Assembly: GCA_034509925.1 (NCBI GenBank)
Contig: CM067527.1
Span: 13,384,501 to 13,448,500 of the forward strand
Direction: 5' to 3'
DNA from: Hirudinaria manillensis
Lineage: Eukaryota; Annelida; Clitellata; Hirudinida; Hirudinidae
DNA: 64,000 nt
Both the position numbers and the translations under genes were made by a program. The notes beneath the pieces were generated by a model that worked only from the letters and a program-made list of their open reading frames with translations, had not been told where the DNA came from and ran no database searches. Below are positions 11,585 through 24,198 of the stretch, one piece after another. The stretch's first letter is position 1, and each line of letters begins with the position of its first letter.

Positions 11585-11669
11585 ATGAGTTTATTAAGGT
11601 ATCAAAGCAACTGAAAGGAAAAATTGAACATGTACAATATTAAACAAACAATTATGTACATAACACAAA
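11585..11669 (-). repeat. Dispersed repeat, copy 1 (matches 19427-19517)
   Basis: Both copies begin ATGAGTTTATTAAGGTATCA on the plus strand and share a run through a block containing TGTACAATATTAAACAAAC to ATAACACAA. Homology stops on both sides. Copies sharing one end could be 5'-truncated retroposons whose 3' end is on the left (minus orientation); this is an inference. Confidence 0.6.
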
Positions 11670-12630
11670 GAAGAGGACAAAAAAAAAAACTTAAATCAAT
11701 TTAAACTGCTCAAACCAAAATAACCGGTCCACTATTTGCTTTTTTTTTACGAAGACTAACCATCGATAAATGGTACCTTCTCGATTTCTACGGGGGTTAA
11801 AGAAGTACTTGGAGTATGATTGTGCATTAACCTTCATAGGTACATGTTGTTGTGAGGGTTAGGAAACTTTTTACAGCTTTTCTGGCTCTCTCGATGAACG
11901 GCTGTGAATCTTGACAGTCTCAAGGGATATGCCGTATCCAGCGAAAAAGCAGATATCGCTAACAGCTTGCCTCTTTGGAAGAGAAATCCTTACAGTCACA
12001 ATAACTGACGCAAGATTTCGACAGAAATTTCACACTCGTTCGGTAGAGTTAAAACTTTAAATTTAAGAGTTATATTAACCTTATAACTTTTTATATTAAT
12101 ATTATGTTGTGTACAATTTAAATCTCGCAACGTTATCAATAAGGTTTTAGAAAACATTCTTTGTCGTTTTGGAACGAAATTATTCCAAATCCAAGATGCA
12201 AAGACTTATAGCGAATCTAAGATTGAGGCCGGAATTAATTATAAAATTAAACGATATATAATTTTAATTATCTAGATTTAATTATAATTAAAAACGAATT
12301 TGTAAACTATGCTCCATGGCTTCAGATAAATTGACTATAATGTTACTATTTCATGGTTAATATTTGAATTATTTGGCCATAAATTTAAAATAACCTTGAC
12401 ATTGTCTACTGCTTAAGCTTTTAATTTGTTTTTTAAAGAAAAATGAATTAAATGAAGAAAAGAAAATGAATTATTAGAGCGATGATCCAAAAACGAGAAG
12501 TTGCAAAACTTACATGTCTTAAAATTTAGATTTTTGAAGTTTATTTTCGAGCTAAGTCAAATCAAACTAATTATGATTTTCCCCATTAAATTGAATACTG
12601 TTAAGAAAAGAAAGAAGGTTGTATCTTTGT

Positions 12631-13666
12631 TTAGCCCTTCCGTGGCACCTCAGTGACAAGGCTTGTCTCCGGATCGTAGAATACTCGTACTCTTTGAAAT
12701 CCCAAATCCATAGTTACTGGTTGACCTTCTTCTAAGAATTCTATCTGTATTGTACAAATACAATTCACTTTCACTTGATGAATTCATTTGAAAAACGTAT
12801 ACAAATTAGCAAAAATAAGCAATACTATCATTTCTCCATAAAGATTTAAAAAAGTATTTGGACTTGGAAAAAATTTAAAATCGTAACCTAAAGTTAATTT
12901 TAAGTAAAAATATCATCATTTCATATAACAAGATTGTAGTAAAAATTTAAAAAAAATTAAAAGCCTGTCGTTGCTAAAATCAAATGTCAAACATTGACAT
13001 TGAAGACTTACATACAGGTCTGGTCTGTTTACTTGGAAATATTCTCTCGCGTACGCTACGGTCTAAAGAAGAATTTGCATCGTTAATAAAGATATTTTCT
13101 TCATTTTAAAATGTTTAATACTGATTGAACATCACACAATACTGATAACGATGACGATTTTTATATTATTGTAATAACCCTGGGTCCTTAGTTATGGAAG
13201 TTAGGTTTATTGAAAAATGTTTAGATGGCCCTTGGAAGATATGACTTAGACTGAAGTATTGAAGCGCGCCCTAACTGTTATGTATACGCATAATTAATGC
13301 AATCAAAAATATTGAAATTGCAATTTTTTTAAAACAATTTAACCTTTCCAAGCAGATTCGGAAATGATTCCGGCACAAATTCAAAGTTTCTGAAGTGGAA
13401 GACGATGAATAAATTATTATATTATTTCGCTTTCGAATAGAATGGAACATTATCAAATACATCCATTTATTTTATAATAAAATTCCAAACAAATTCCAGT
13501 TTTTATCTAATTTGTTGATTTAACTATAAGCTTTATCACTATAACTGGCGATTATTATTAAAGCCATTGTGAGGGCTAAAATAATATGTTACAAAATAGC
13601 TATTTACCCATCCTCTGCAAATGCGACAATTGCAAAGAGAGACGCCAAGATCAGCAGCTTCTTCAT
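12631..13666 (-). CDS. Potato-inhibitor-I (eglin-like) serine protease inhibitor, predicted P1 Met
   Basis: Exons 13666-13608, 13389-13344, 13062-13012 and 12744-12631 (phases 2, 0, 0) give 89 residues. The signal peptide is the same as in the twin at 4574-5737 but two residues shorter (no AE repeat). The reactive loop reads GQPVTMDLGFQ, then RVRV and FYDPETS. P1 is Met. The P3' residue is Gly, where eglin c and most sisters have Arg. The loop-bracing arginine pair is kept. Compared with its twin the loop is the most changed part (GQPVTMDLGFQ against GQGATMDLRFD). A secreted serine protease inhibitor is expected. A TATA box lies at 13718-13726. Confidence 0.88.
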
Positions 13667-13717
13667 CTTTCAAACCTCCAGGAGCAAGGGCCACGTATTC
13701 ACAAGTTGAAGGCTCTC

Positions 13718-13726
13718 ATTTATATA
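13718..13726 (-). promoter_or_regulatory. TATA box of the inhibitor gene at 12631-13666
   Basis: TATATAAAT on the minus strand, 52-60 bases before the ATG at 13666; identical context to 5789-5797. Confidence 0.65.
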
Positions 13727-15066
13727 TTGTTTCAACGTAAGTCAAAGTACGAAAGGCAGCTAAAGATGGCTTAAGCCTAGACGCCTAGCTAAAAATTAGC
13801 TGGCACGATTTAGCTATCGATTTTTAGACTTTGTTTGCTTCTTCCTTCATCGGATGTTATTGGTATAAAGTATAAAGTATATAAGTATATATATATATTG
13901 TAATAACCAACAATATATATACAGTATATATATACAGTATATAACTGATATTATCTGGAAAAATAAATTGTTCTTGGTTCTAAAGATACCCATAAACGCT
14001 GCCCTTCTTTTTCCATATCTACTCTCAATTCATTTTTATTAATTTTTATTTATTTTTCTAAACAACATCGTCTGACGATCACTTACACAATTTTGTGATA
14101 GCGTTTGTCAACAGATAATAGAGTAAAACTCAAACAACATTTTTAATTCAAAGCATACTTCAAACGTTCTATGTGTTAAGGGCCAATCACTATCTTGTCT
14201 CTTTCCTAATCTATTTATAACTAAAAATTATTGAAAAAAAAACTATATTTATTGCGTGAAAATTATATAATTGTTGAAATAATTGTATATAAATGCTTAT
14301 TTTTCATTAAGAATGATCTTCAGGTACAGCAGAAGCATGCACTTTCTTAAAGTAGACCCTTGAATCTAATTTTTGTTTTTAATATTAATATTAATATTTT
14401 TATTTCTATTTTTGCAGTTTGGCTCTTCAAGTTTACTTTTTTTCTTACCACTTAGTAGCTATCGAATTGCATTAAATAAACTCATAAATTAAAAAAAAAA
14501 CTAAAAAAGGAATAAAATATAGACAAGGCAGTGTCTCCATAAGTTATCACTATTATTTACAATTATCATTCGTTATCAACATCATTTTAATGTCAGAAAC
14601 AACATTCGGATCAATACGTGCGTCCCTCTTAATGTCTAAAACAACTTTGCGTTTGATCTTTCTTCCAAGTGAACTCTCGTGCTATAGCATAAGGCCAACA
14701 ATATGTTAATATTTATATTTAAATATGTTAATTTGTTATTTTTTATATTAGCAAAATCGCTAATCATTTTATTTAATTTAACTATTCAGAATTTCAGTTT
14801 AAATATATAATATAACATTGTATATTTAAATGATTTTCTTTAGTTCTTAAAAGATAAACGAAATAGCGATACTCACACAAGTGCCAGGACTTATGTTTAT
14901 TTGTTTACAAAATTTTCTTTTTCAACTCGTAGTAGTTTAGAAGTAATTTAGAATGCAATACGTAATAAGTTAATATTTCTAATGTAAGGTAATGTCTTGA
15001 CAAAATCAAAATAGCCGTTCTCTAAAACTGATTCCTTGTTAACCAAAGATTGACCAATCCATCCAT

Positions 15067-16541
15067 TAGCCTTTATGAGGAACTGAGCTAACAAGGAGAG
15101 TGAATGGGTCGTAGAAAACACGAACTCTGTTGAACCTTAAGTCCTTAGTTACGGGTTTACCTTTTTCTACGAATTGCACCTGCATAATATCATATAATAT
15201 TATTAGTTAATATCATATAATTAAAATTATTCGGTTAATTAACGTGATTAATGATACTAAAGAAAAATCATTAAAACTGCAAAATAACTAAAAATAAACA
15301 CATAAACTAACTTATATAAATAAAGAAGACTGCATGCTAGACTTAAGTAAGACTATATGAAATAATATAAAAATATTATCCAGATTAATGAAAACATCTT
15401 TTTATGAGATAAAATTATGATGGGTGACGTTCAGATAGAATCAAATACTTTATTTTTCAAATAATATGACCACGACAAAAATTAAAAAAAAAAGCCACAT
15501 AACAAAAATGAACAAAGCAAGGGACATTTGATGCTTACATAAAGGTCCGGTCTGTAAGTTTGGAAATATTCTTTAGCCTCTTCCAAGGTCTAAGCGTAAA
15601 TTTACATAATTAGTTAAAATGGAAGGTGTTAAATATTTAATGAATGAATTAAGTCAGTGCCACGGACTCTTATACTGCTGCTTATGACGAAGTCAAAGAT
15701 ATAATAACACGATAATTAATACCCTCGTCGATAATGAAACGATTGATATCGTTAAGTATAAATAGTTTAATAACCCGGGGTCCTCAAACTAAGTATAGAA
15801 GGTCAGGTTTATTGAAAGTGTTCAGATGGCTTGGAAGATGTACAATGCTCAATTGTCTAAGAATTGGAATCTGCTGTTTCTCTAACTCTCGCTCTGCTTT
15901 TCGAGATAACTCTATTTGTCTAGATTCATAGCCAAAGACTCTGAATAGTACCCATTAATTAATTCTCAAATTATATTGCCACTCAATTTAATTTTCTGGA
16001 TCCAGGGATCCAACAGTATGATATCAATATCTAATCATTAAAGCAATAATTTTTATAGGATAAGATGAGATTTATCAACGATAATTAATAACACGATAAT
16101 TAACTCTCTTCGATAATGAAACGATTGATATAGTTAAATATAAATAGTTTATTAATAAAATTTAATAAAACAAATAATTTTAACAAATAATAAAACAAAT
16201 TTAATAAAACAAATAGCTTAACGATTATCATTTATAGGCGATAAATTTAAAAACTGATACCTTGCCAAGCAAGTGAGGGAAGGATTCTGATTCAAAATGA
16301 AAATATCTGAAATTGAAGAAAACGATTAGAATTCAAAACCTTTTATATGCTTTTATCGTATTTGCTTCTTTGCGGAATAGTACAACTGTTGAGGGAACTA
16401 TTTTATATTTTGTTTAGTTTTAGAATCATGTTTCACAGAAAATGTTAAAATAAAATATTATAAAAATAGGCCCATATTTGCTAACGTTGAAGTTGCAACA
16501 GCAACAACTGCAAACAGCAAAGCGATCACCAAAGTCTTCAT
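15067..16541 (-). CDS. Potato-inhibitor-I (eglin-like) serine protease inhibitor, predicted P1 Lys; possible frameshift
   Basis: Exons 16541-16486, 16306-16261, 15589-15539 and 15179-15067 carry a signal peptide (MKTLVIALLFAVVAVATS), SFPHLLGK, the helix exon TLEEAKEYFQTYRPDLY and the loop KPVTKDLRFN then RVRV. P1 is Lys by alignment with eglin c, which predicts a trypsin-like target, unlike its sisters. By my count exon 4 is 113 nt, one short of the 114 seen in the other minus-strand genes. The missing base falls just after the RVRV codons, in a run of T on the coding strand. If real, the C-terminal strand is out of frame and the gene may be a very young pseudogene. A TATA box lies at 16584-16591. 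Confidence 0.72.
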
Positions 16542-16583
16542 CTTTCAATTCGATACGAGCCATGAATTCAAATTTTGAGTGCT

Positions 16584-16591
16584 CTTATATA
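16584..16591 (-). promoter_or_regulatory. TATA box of the inhibitor gene at 15067-16541
   Basis: TATATAAG on the minus strand, 43-50 bases before the ATG at 16541. Confidence 0.6.
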
Positions 16592-17974
16592 TTGTACAAA
16601 AACAGCAACAACAATCCAAAGTACGAGACACTGCTTGCTTGCAAGAACAGCTTTCAAGCATCGACGTAGAAGAGCCTTTTCCCCTTCAATTTGGAGTATT
16701 GGATGATGATATTATAAGTGCTATTTCGTAAGAATCTTCTTTCTTTTTTTTTGTAATTCTCTGAAATGAATTTTTTTAAGCAAAGATTTGGGATTTGAAT
16801 AAACAAGTTGAATCATTACTAAGTGCATTACATTGGTAAAATGTGTCTTAATAAGATACAAATGTTGGCGATGATGTATGTTTTTTATATCGGCGACGTG
16901 TCATGTCGTGACTATTGGTTTATAAAAATGTAGATGTGAATGGTGACATCTTTATGACAGCTTACTCCTCTGAGTATTGATCTCCGAAACTGATTTACAA
17001 ACGTTAACATCTTGTTCCATCTTTGCTAGATTTTATTCACCATCTTGTTTTTTGAGTCTTAAAATTCATGATTTTTTTAGAACATTTATTTCATGTAGAA
17101 TGTTTAATCGTAATAAAAATAATAATTAATAAATAAAATATTATAATAAAAATATTCTTATGTTATAAACCTTTCGGCCATTTATCAGGCCATGCTTGAT
17201 TTGGCAAGTCACAAATTTTTATGGAAATCGTCAACAGTAAAATTAAAAAAAAAGCATTGCCATAATATTTTAATTTTATTAGTTTTATGTTTTATTTTAA
17301 ATGTTTCATTTTGTAAATCATATAATTTAAACAAAATTATATTTCTTGCATTGGTAATCCTTATTGTACTTGGGAGATCTGCCCAAGATAACAAAAGTTT
17401 ATAGGTTGGCGAATATGTTTTTTTTTTTTGAGATTCTTGAAATTAACATTAAGAAATTTTTTGAAAATGTGTTTTTTTTTAATTTCTGTTTTATATAATT
17501 CTTAGAGACCGAGTTCATCTATCATTGCTTATCCCTGGTTATTTCCCACTTCAGTGCGCATTGCAAAGCTGAAATTCGACAAAACAATTTATTAATTCAG
17601 GAAATACTTCAAACATTCTAAGTGGTAGACTTAAAAGCTTAAAGATTGGCATTTGTCAAACAAAGGCCATGGACTTGAACAAGTTCCAATAATATTGTCT
17701 GAACAATTAAATTTAAATCCGCAATCACATTCATTGACACTCGAAGCATTATTTAAAAATTGCAATAATTACCTCAAAATTTGTATTTTTAAGCTTTGGA
17801 TCAATGATCATGCACTCATATAACATTCTATTGGCTAGAAAAATGTAAATATTACAATCTCCTTTATTAGTAACTCTACTTAATTAAAAATATTTTAAAT
17901 TTTATCCTTTGAGATTTGTTATGAAATTTGATAAAGAAAAAACAGGTTTCTGATGAAAATTGTTGCCATATTTT
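16592..17974. other. AT-rich spacer, no gene recognised
   Basis: Open frames near 17192-17404 on both strands are low-complexity and unsupported. Confidence 0.4.
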
Positions 17975-18778
17975 TTATTGCTTCAACAGCAAAACCATGG
18001 AGGCGATGGACAAGAACAAGAAGAGTTCTGTGAAGCCACTGAACTTTCTTGAGTTGTTGCAAAAGTCTTTATCGTTGCAGACACATCCTCGGGATGTTAT
18101 TCCAACGGTTGTGACATCAGCACATGCGGATGAATAAATCACATCGTCCGAACAATTCCTGATTAAATATTGATTTCCTGTGTGCCAGTTAAAAGAGTTA
18201 TTTGTAAAATAAAATTAAATTAATAGTTAAATTAATAAGTTATTGAATTCATATTTTCTCCAGTTATCATGACCTGCCGGCGATAACTTGTTTTTTAAAC
18301 TATAGCATTGACGGCCTAAAAAAGGTTGGCATGCAGAGCTTGGTTAACTACTGTGCATATCCCTGATTATGCATAAGTATCTATAGGTATAGGTATTTGC
18401 ACTGACCATGCAAATTATGCATAATAATAATAATAATAATAAACATTATAATAATAATAATAAATATTATTATTAATAATTATATTATAATATTATTAGT
18501 TATTATATTAATAATAATATTTAACTAATATTATAAACAAATATTTTGAAGTAAGAAATCTAAATCTTCTTACCTCCATAATTGCTCTTTGCCTTAGTGC
18601 ATGAATTCCCAGTACATTTGGTCACACCGATACTGTTCGGATCGAATGGATCATTACAATACGTAGTTGATCCATCTCCAATGCACTTGTAACACTGAAT
18701 GGCCAAACTCTCCTCATTGAAGAACACGAATAAGGACAATGCCAAAACTGAGAGCCACTTAGAGGTATGAAATTGCAT
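17975..18778 (-). CDS. Ly6/quiver-type three-finger GPI-anchored protein
   Basis: Exons 18778-18574 and 18177-17975 with a phase-1 junction encode 135 residues. A signal peptide (LSVLALSLFVFFNEESLA region) is followed by a ten-cysteine Ly6 domain opening CYKCIGDG, with CNDPFDP typical of the quiver branch, and closing GCVCNDKDFCNNS. A C-terminal hydrophobic stretch (ELFLFLSIASMVLLLKQ) fits a GPI signal. The acceptor at 18178 keeps the frame, whereas the nearer AG at about 18163 would not. The antisense of exon 2 is also open, which explains a misleading plus-strand frame here. The paralog is at 20980-21696. Confidence 0.87.
18421..18545. repeat. Low-complexity AAT/TAT tract in the Ly6 intron
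   Basis: Imperfect AAT, ATT and TAT repeats able to fold back on themselves, inside the intron of the gene at 17975-18778. Confidence 0.8.
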
Positions 18779-20979
18779 ATTTTCCTTCTAAATAAAGTAT
18801 TAAACGAAGAATTAAATGTAGAAGATTCTATGTATTTTCTAAAAACAGCTTAACAAATGTTTCGATTATAAATCTATTTTCAATGGGACTTTCTTTAATC
18901 TTGGTTCATAAATCATGCTTCTATTCCCCCATTTTCCAGAATTAATATTTACAAAATATTTGAAAACTATTCTAGCAATAATATTTACTTGGATAAAATA
19001 TTTTTCAGTGTTACATTTCAATAGGTATTTATCTAAATGTATCCTACTTGCTCAGAGACTGGTCAACTGGATCAGACTACATCCATCAGTTCGTGCTATT
19101 AATATGTACCAGTCCCACGGGTAATGTCAAATAAAAGTAGCAGAGCATTCTCTTAGCAGCTGCATTGTTTCCCTTTAATTTGAGTGAAATGTTTGTGTGG
19201 GCACTTGTTGATTCATCCGAGTAAAATCTCAAGCAATTACTGAAAGACTTGACTAAGGACGGCTTCTCATTGAGACGAGTGCCAGGCTCTGCTTTGTACC
19301 ATTCTTGTTCCAACAAAAAAGTCAAATGAAAAGTAGCAATAAAAATAACGAGAAAGCAATATTTTAATCTATTAATTCATAAATGGTTATAATTAATACG
19401 ATGGCTACAAGTTCTTTTTTTCTTTTATGAGTTTATTAAGGTATCAAAGAAACTGAAAGAACAAATAGCAAATTGAACATGTACAATATTAAACAAACAA
19501 TTATGTACATAACACAATGAAACAAATGAACTTAAAAAACAAAAATATAAACTCATAGGGTCAGTCTTAAGGAAGCGCAAGCTAAGATCAGATATTAAAA
19601 ACTTCCTACGAAATTGAGTTAAATCGAGAGTTAAATAGTACAGTAGTTTTACTAAGAGGCTATATGGACAATACAAAGCCTACGTTATATCCTATCCGTA
19701 AGAACTCAGTATGATCCAGATCAACATTACTAACAGATTTGTTAAGGGCAAAGCGGCAAATGTCCCAGGTAAATCACTTTTAAGTGACATGTTTTTGTTA
19801 TAAAAAGAAAAACACATTTAAAAGTTTTGCAAAATAATTATTAATATTAATTATAATAAAAAAAGAAATGAAAAAACAGAATTTCATATAATATTAGAAA
19901 TTAATGAAATTCTTCGCTCAGGGAACTCAATTGAGTCAGTTGACCGAAATGAATCCATTGTAAAGCTTTATTGAAATAACGTATTATCTGACATTGTTTA
20001 TTTCAGTAAATTTCCTATTTGAAATTTCCTTGATCATAAAGTGTGCCAAAGAACTAATGCAAAGATATTATATAATATCTTTATATATTTTTCTGGACAT
20101 TTGGACAATGTTTTGCTCAATGAAACAAAGCTGAAAAATAATTTGCTAAATTGAGAAAAGGTGGAGATGATTGGGATAATGTTGGCCAATTATTGGGGTT
20201 AATACGCAATACTTGCTACAGCTATGCATATCTTGTTAATGAATCATGGTGTGAATCTACTGCGTCATTTGTATCGTCAAAATCAATAAATAAATAAAAA
20301 AAAACTTTGAACATTAAAGAAAAACTTCTTATGCCCGTAAAGGTCTGCAGATTTCTTTGTTCCAATGATTATAATATTTGTGATTCAGAGTAGAATTTGT
20401 TTTTGAGATATAAAAATTAATAAGATTAAAAACGTATCAAGGGAGTTCTTTGAAGATAATCATTACTAGCTTGTCCTTCAACAATAACAAACAAATCCGA
20501 TGTCGATGATTCCACGTAGTTAAGGATGATTTTAAAAGAATGGCTGTCGTTTGCTTGAAATAAGAGATGGACTTTACTGTGCAAATGTGCAAAACAACAA
20601 TCGTGTCTTATTAAGAGCTTCGCTATTCAAAAAATATCCACCCTTATATTACGTAATCCATTGTACTATTTTGCCTTTCAATTACTTATTGTAAAGTTCT
20701 AAGAAACTCTTTTATTTGCTATTTTCGAGTTTTGACGATTAATTTTATGATTTTTGACTTTTTGCTGCTTTAACCTTTTTACTGAACAATTCTTCAATTT
20801 CTTCGGATCAATATACTCATCTACTAATAACACTCTAACAGCCAAGAAAATGGAAGTGTTGTAAAGTCTTTGACTAATAAATTTAAAGCATTTAAATTTT
20901 ATGATTTAAGATTTGTGTGAAATTGGATGTATATCTACGGAAAAATAAACATTTCTGATGAAAATTGTTGCCATATTCT
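18779..20979. other. Spacer between two Ly6 genes, only the dispersed repeat seen
   Basis: No convincing exon outside the repeat at 19427-19517. Confidence 0.4.
19427..19517 (-). repeat. Dispersed repeat, copy 2 (matches 11585-11669)
   Basis: Near-identical to the first copy. On the minus strand an open frame runs from about 19676 into the repeat (SDLSLRFLKTDPMSLYF region), which could be the tail of a retroelement protein. I cannot name the family. Confidence 0.6.
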
Positions 20980-21696
20980 TTACTGCTTCAACAGAAAAAC
21001 TAGGGAGGCGATGGACAAGAACAAGAAGAGTTCTGTGAAGCTACTGAACGTTCTTGAGTTGTTGCAAAAGTCTTTATTGTCGCAGATACATCCTCGGGAT
21101 TTTATTCCACTGATTGTGACATCAGCACAAGCGGATGAATAAATCTCATCGTCCGAACAATTCCTGATTACATATTGTTTTCCTGAGTGCCAAAATAGAA
21201 TTAATTGTCAAATATAAAATTAAATAATATTAATAAATTATCAATTATTAAATTCATATCTTCAGTATTTATCACGCACTTTCTGACATCTGCCGATCAA
21301 AACCTGTCTTAACTATAGCAGCGATGGCTAAAATATGTTGGCATGTAAAACTCGGTTAATTAATGCTCATATCAACGATTATGCATAGATATCATTGATC
21401 ATGCAAAGCTATCTGGCAAACTATGCATAAATCTTTTTTATAACAAATGTTTGAGATATATTAATCTAAAGCTCCATACCTGCGATAATACTCTTTCCCT
21501 TAGTGCATGATTTCCCAGTGCATTTGGCTATACCACTACGGGTCGGATCGAATGGATCATTACAATACGTAATTGATCCATCTCCAATGCACTTGTGACA
21601 CTGAATGGCCAAAGTTTCCTCCGTGAAGAACGATAACAATGGAAGGGCAAAGACCAACATCCACAAACAAGTCCTTGCAGGAACATGGAGTTTCAT
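20980..21696 (-). CDS. Ly6/quiver-type three-finger GPI-anchored protein
   Basis: Exons 21696-21480 and 21182-20980 (phase 1) encode 139 residues. A signal peptide (LWMLVFALPLLSFFTEETLA) is followed by CHKCIGDGS, CNDPFDPTRSGIAKC and the closing CDNKDFCNNS, then a hydrophobic GPI-type tail (ELFLFLSIASLVFLLKQ). It is a tandem duplicate of 17975-18778, with the same insert before the sixth cysteine (QYVIRNCSDD against QYLIRNCSDD) that the copies at 1855-4075 lack. Confidence 0.87.
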
Positions 21697-23500
21697 ATTT
21701 TCTTCAAAAAAATGTATTATAACATTTTTTTTTTAAATTTCTTATTTATCAGAGTTTTGATAAAATATGCTATATACTTAATAATTGATTTAGCATTTAA
21801 TATTTTAAAAATAACACTTTTTCATTAATAAAGCTGGTTTGCTAATACGACATTGAATCGAGGGATTTCAATGAAACCTCCATTTAAAAACTTATTTCTA
21901 CATTTTCTAATCTTAATATTTTCAAATAAAAATATTTTAATATAAATAATAGTATATTATATATTTTAATATAATAGTAAGCATATAAAGTATATATTAT
22001 AATATATAAAGTTCTATATATATAGTATATATATAAATAGCATTTTTAATATAAATACTATTTAATAAAAAATATTTTAAAATATCACAGCATATATATA
22101 AATACATTTTTTTACTTGTTTTTTGTATATCTATCTTGATAAACTTTCCTCAATCCCGGATACATCTTATCATAAGAGAGAATTTATAGGCACATTGATT
22201 AACTTAACAGCTAGCTGCTTAACGATAAACGACTGCTAGCTACCATTATCCAATTTCATCAAAAACGTCATAGCAGGATGCAGATTGTTGATGTTAAAGG
22301 TAAAACCAGTTATATCCTGTTAAAGATTGATTGAGGTCTCCGAAATATGAACCACAATCCTCAGAACAGCTAACTTAGATTAGTGGAACAGATTGGAAAA
22401 TTCTCCCGCCTTCCCCTATGTTATTGTTTTAATATTAAACCTTAACTGGTACCTGTTTCGCTTCAAGTTGTTATAAACGATTGCGATTTGAAATTTATTT
22501 TGAAAAAATTAGTTTCGATTTTCAGTTCTAAATTTATTTTCCATCAAAATACGTGACACATTTGCCGAGCTCTCTATGAAATGCGGGTAAAATTTATTAC
22601 CTGTTTCATGACTTGTTTCTGTCAACTACAGCTGCGACTTATCCGCCTAGACTTAGACACAACGAAGAGCTGTTTCGGTACGGATGATCGATTCAGAATA
22701 ACACTTAATCCTAAGTCAGAACTAGAAAGACGATGGGAACAGATTTTAATTTAAATAGTAAGGGTTGTACAGCTGTACAATATATATCTTCTGGATGTTG
22801 CAAATATCAATAAATCCAATCAATACTTTTCAAGCTTTGTTGAGAGGATTGCAAATCACATCCACATCCATTCAAGCACAATTCTTTTGAATCCCATTCA
22901 ACTTAATTTACAACCTACCAGCTTCCTTCCAAACAAGTCCAACAAATGGAATTAACACAACATTCGTCTATATTCTAATATTCAAAGCATCTCATTTCTG
23001 TATATACAGATGGTGTTGATGATATCGATGTGAATTATGGTGTACCTTAACACTAGTTTTAGGACCACTTTTGTTTTATGTCTACAGAATGGCACTTTCA
23101 CTTGTTGAGATAAATAAACAAATAAACAAATAAATAAATAAAAATAAAATAATATATATTAATGAATTAATACGCATATGTTAATGGTTTATATATACAA
23201 ATTGTTTAAGTATTAAATTATAATATTTATAATATTACCACGGTTATTAACTTTATATTTACATATTTACATTAACCATAATTAATCAAATCCGTTAACT
23301 GTGCAAGGACAGTTTATTCTACTTAACAAGGACGTGAATTATTTATCAAAGCGTAAACGTTCTGATTTTCAAAACACGACTGCATCGGTAACCTTGGTAA
23401 ACCGAACTTTCTGACGATCTTTTGGTCCTTTTTGCCAAACTTTACTTCTTAAAAAAATCTATTTAAAACTTGATAAATTGTTTTCAAACAAATTCAAGAA
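21697..23500. other. AT-rich spacer, no gene recognised
   Basis: Contains TATA-type low-complexity DNA at about 21950-22110 and a short (AAATA)n tract near 23108-23160. No exon identified. Confidence 0.4.
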
Positions 23501-24166
23501 ATGAGGGCTGTTTCGTGTTCCATTGTTGTAATGCTCGTAGGAATTGCAAGGTACGAGATTTTCAGTTAGTCTTCGATGGCTGGTTTCAAATTCATATTTA
23601 AAATATATAAATTAAATAAGTTTTATTAGCATTTAAATTTTAGAAATTGAATTTTTTGACTCCACTGAAATTGAGGAAAATGGTTCTAAGATGTTCCACA
23701 ACTGCTGATAAATCTAGGAGCATCTTCTTTTTGAGGGGTTTCAACTTTTTTATATCAAAAAGATCCATTTTCCTAAATTAACTGCAACTAATGTCATTAA
23801 TAATAAATTATTACAAGAAGTTGGTCTACCATCAATTTCTTGGTTTACATTGCAATGTCTAGCAATGTAAATTTACATTTTCTTGGTTAGATTTAAATGG
23901 CCTTACTTTCATTCATGTAATTTATGTAGCACAACTTTATATGGTCCCTTTGGTAGTCTCAAACTGGGTCAATACAAATGTATAATGTATGTTTATTATG
24001 TTTATTAAATGTAAGTTTGGTCAGTAAAATTTGTTCAGCTGTCAAGAAACAGGTGAAGACGTCAATAACTGGAGTGAATTGTATGGAAAGGCAAGCCCTT
24101 TACTTTTGTATCTTTGGTATTAGACTGATTTCGTCGATAATAAGTTAAATGAAATTATATAATAAA

Positions 24167-24198
<32 letters not shown>

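Larger units (their letters stand above)
12162..14080. repeat. Paralogous block, copy 2 (matches about 4131-6005)
   Basis: Contains the inhibitor gene at 12631-13666 with near-identical introns and promoter to 4574-5737. Confidence 0.8.

Noticed and set aside
17928..18137. Plus-strand open frame (MDKNKKSSVK region) with a similar partner at 20927-21142
   Set aside because: The conservation is explained by the minus strand, where both regions are second exons of Ly6 genes; the plus-strand frames are shadows.
20460..20530. Minus-strand stretch reading VESSTSDLFVIVEGQ, faintly like the start of inhibitor exon 4
   Set aside because: The loop and RVRV motifs are missing and splice sites do not fit.
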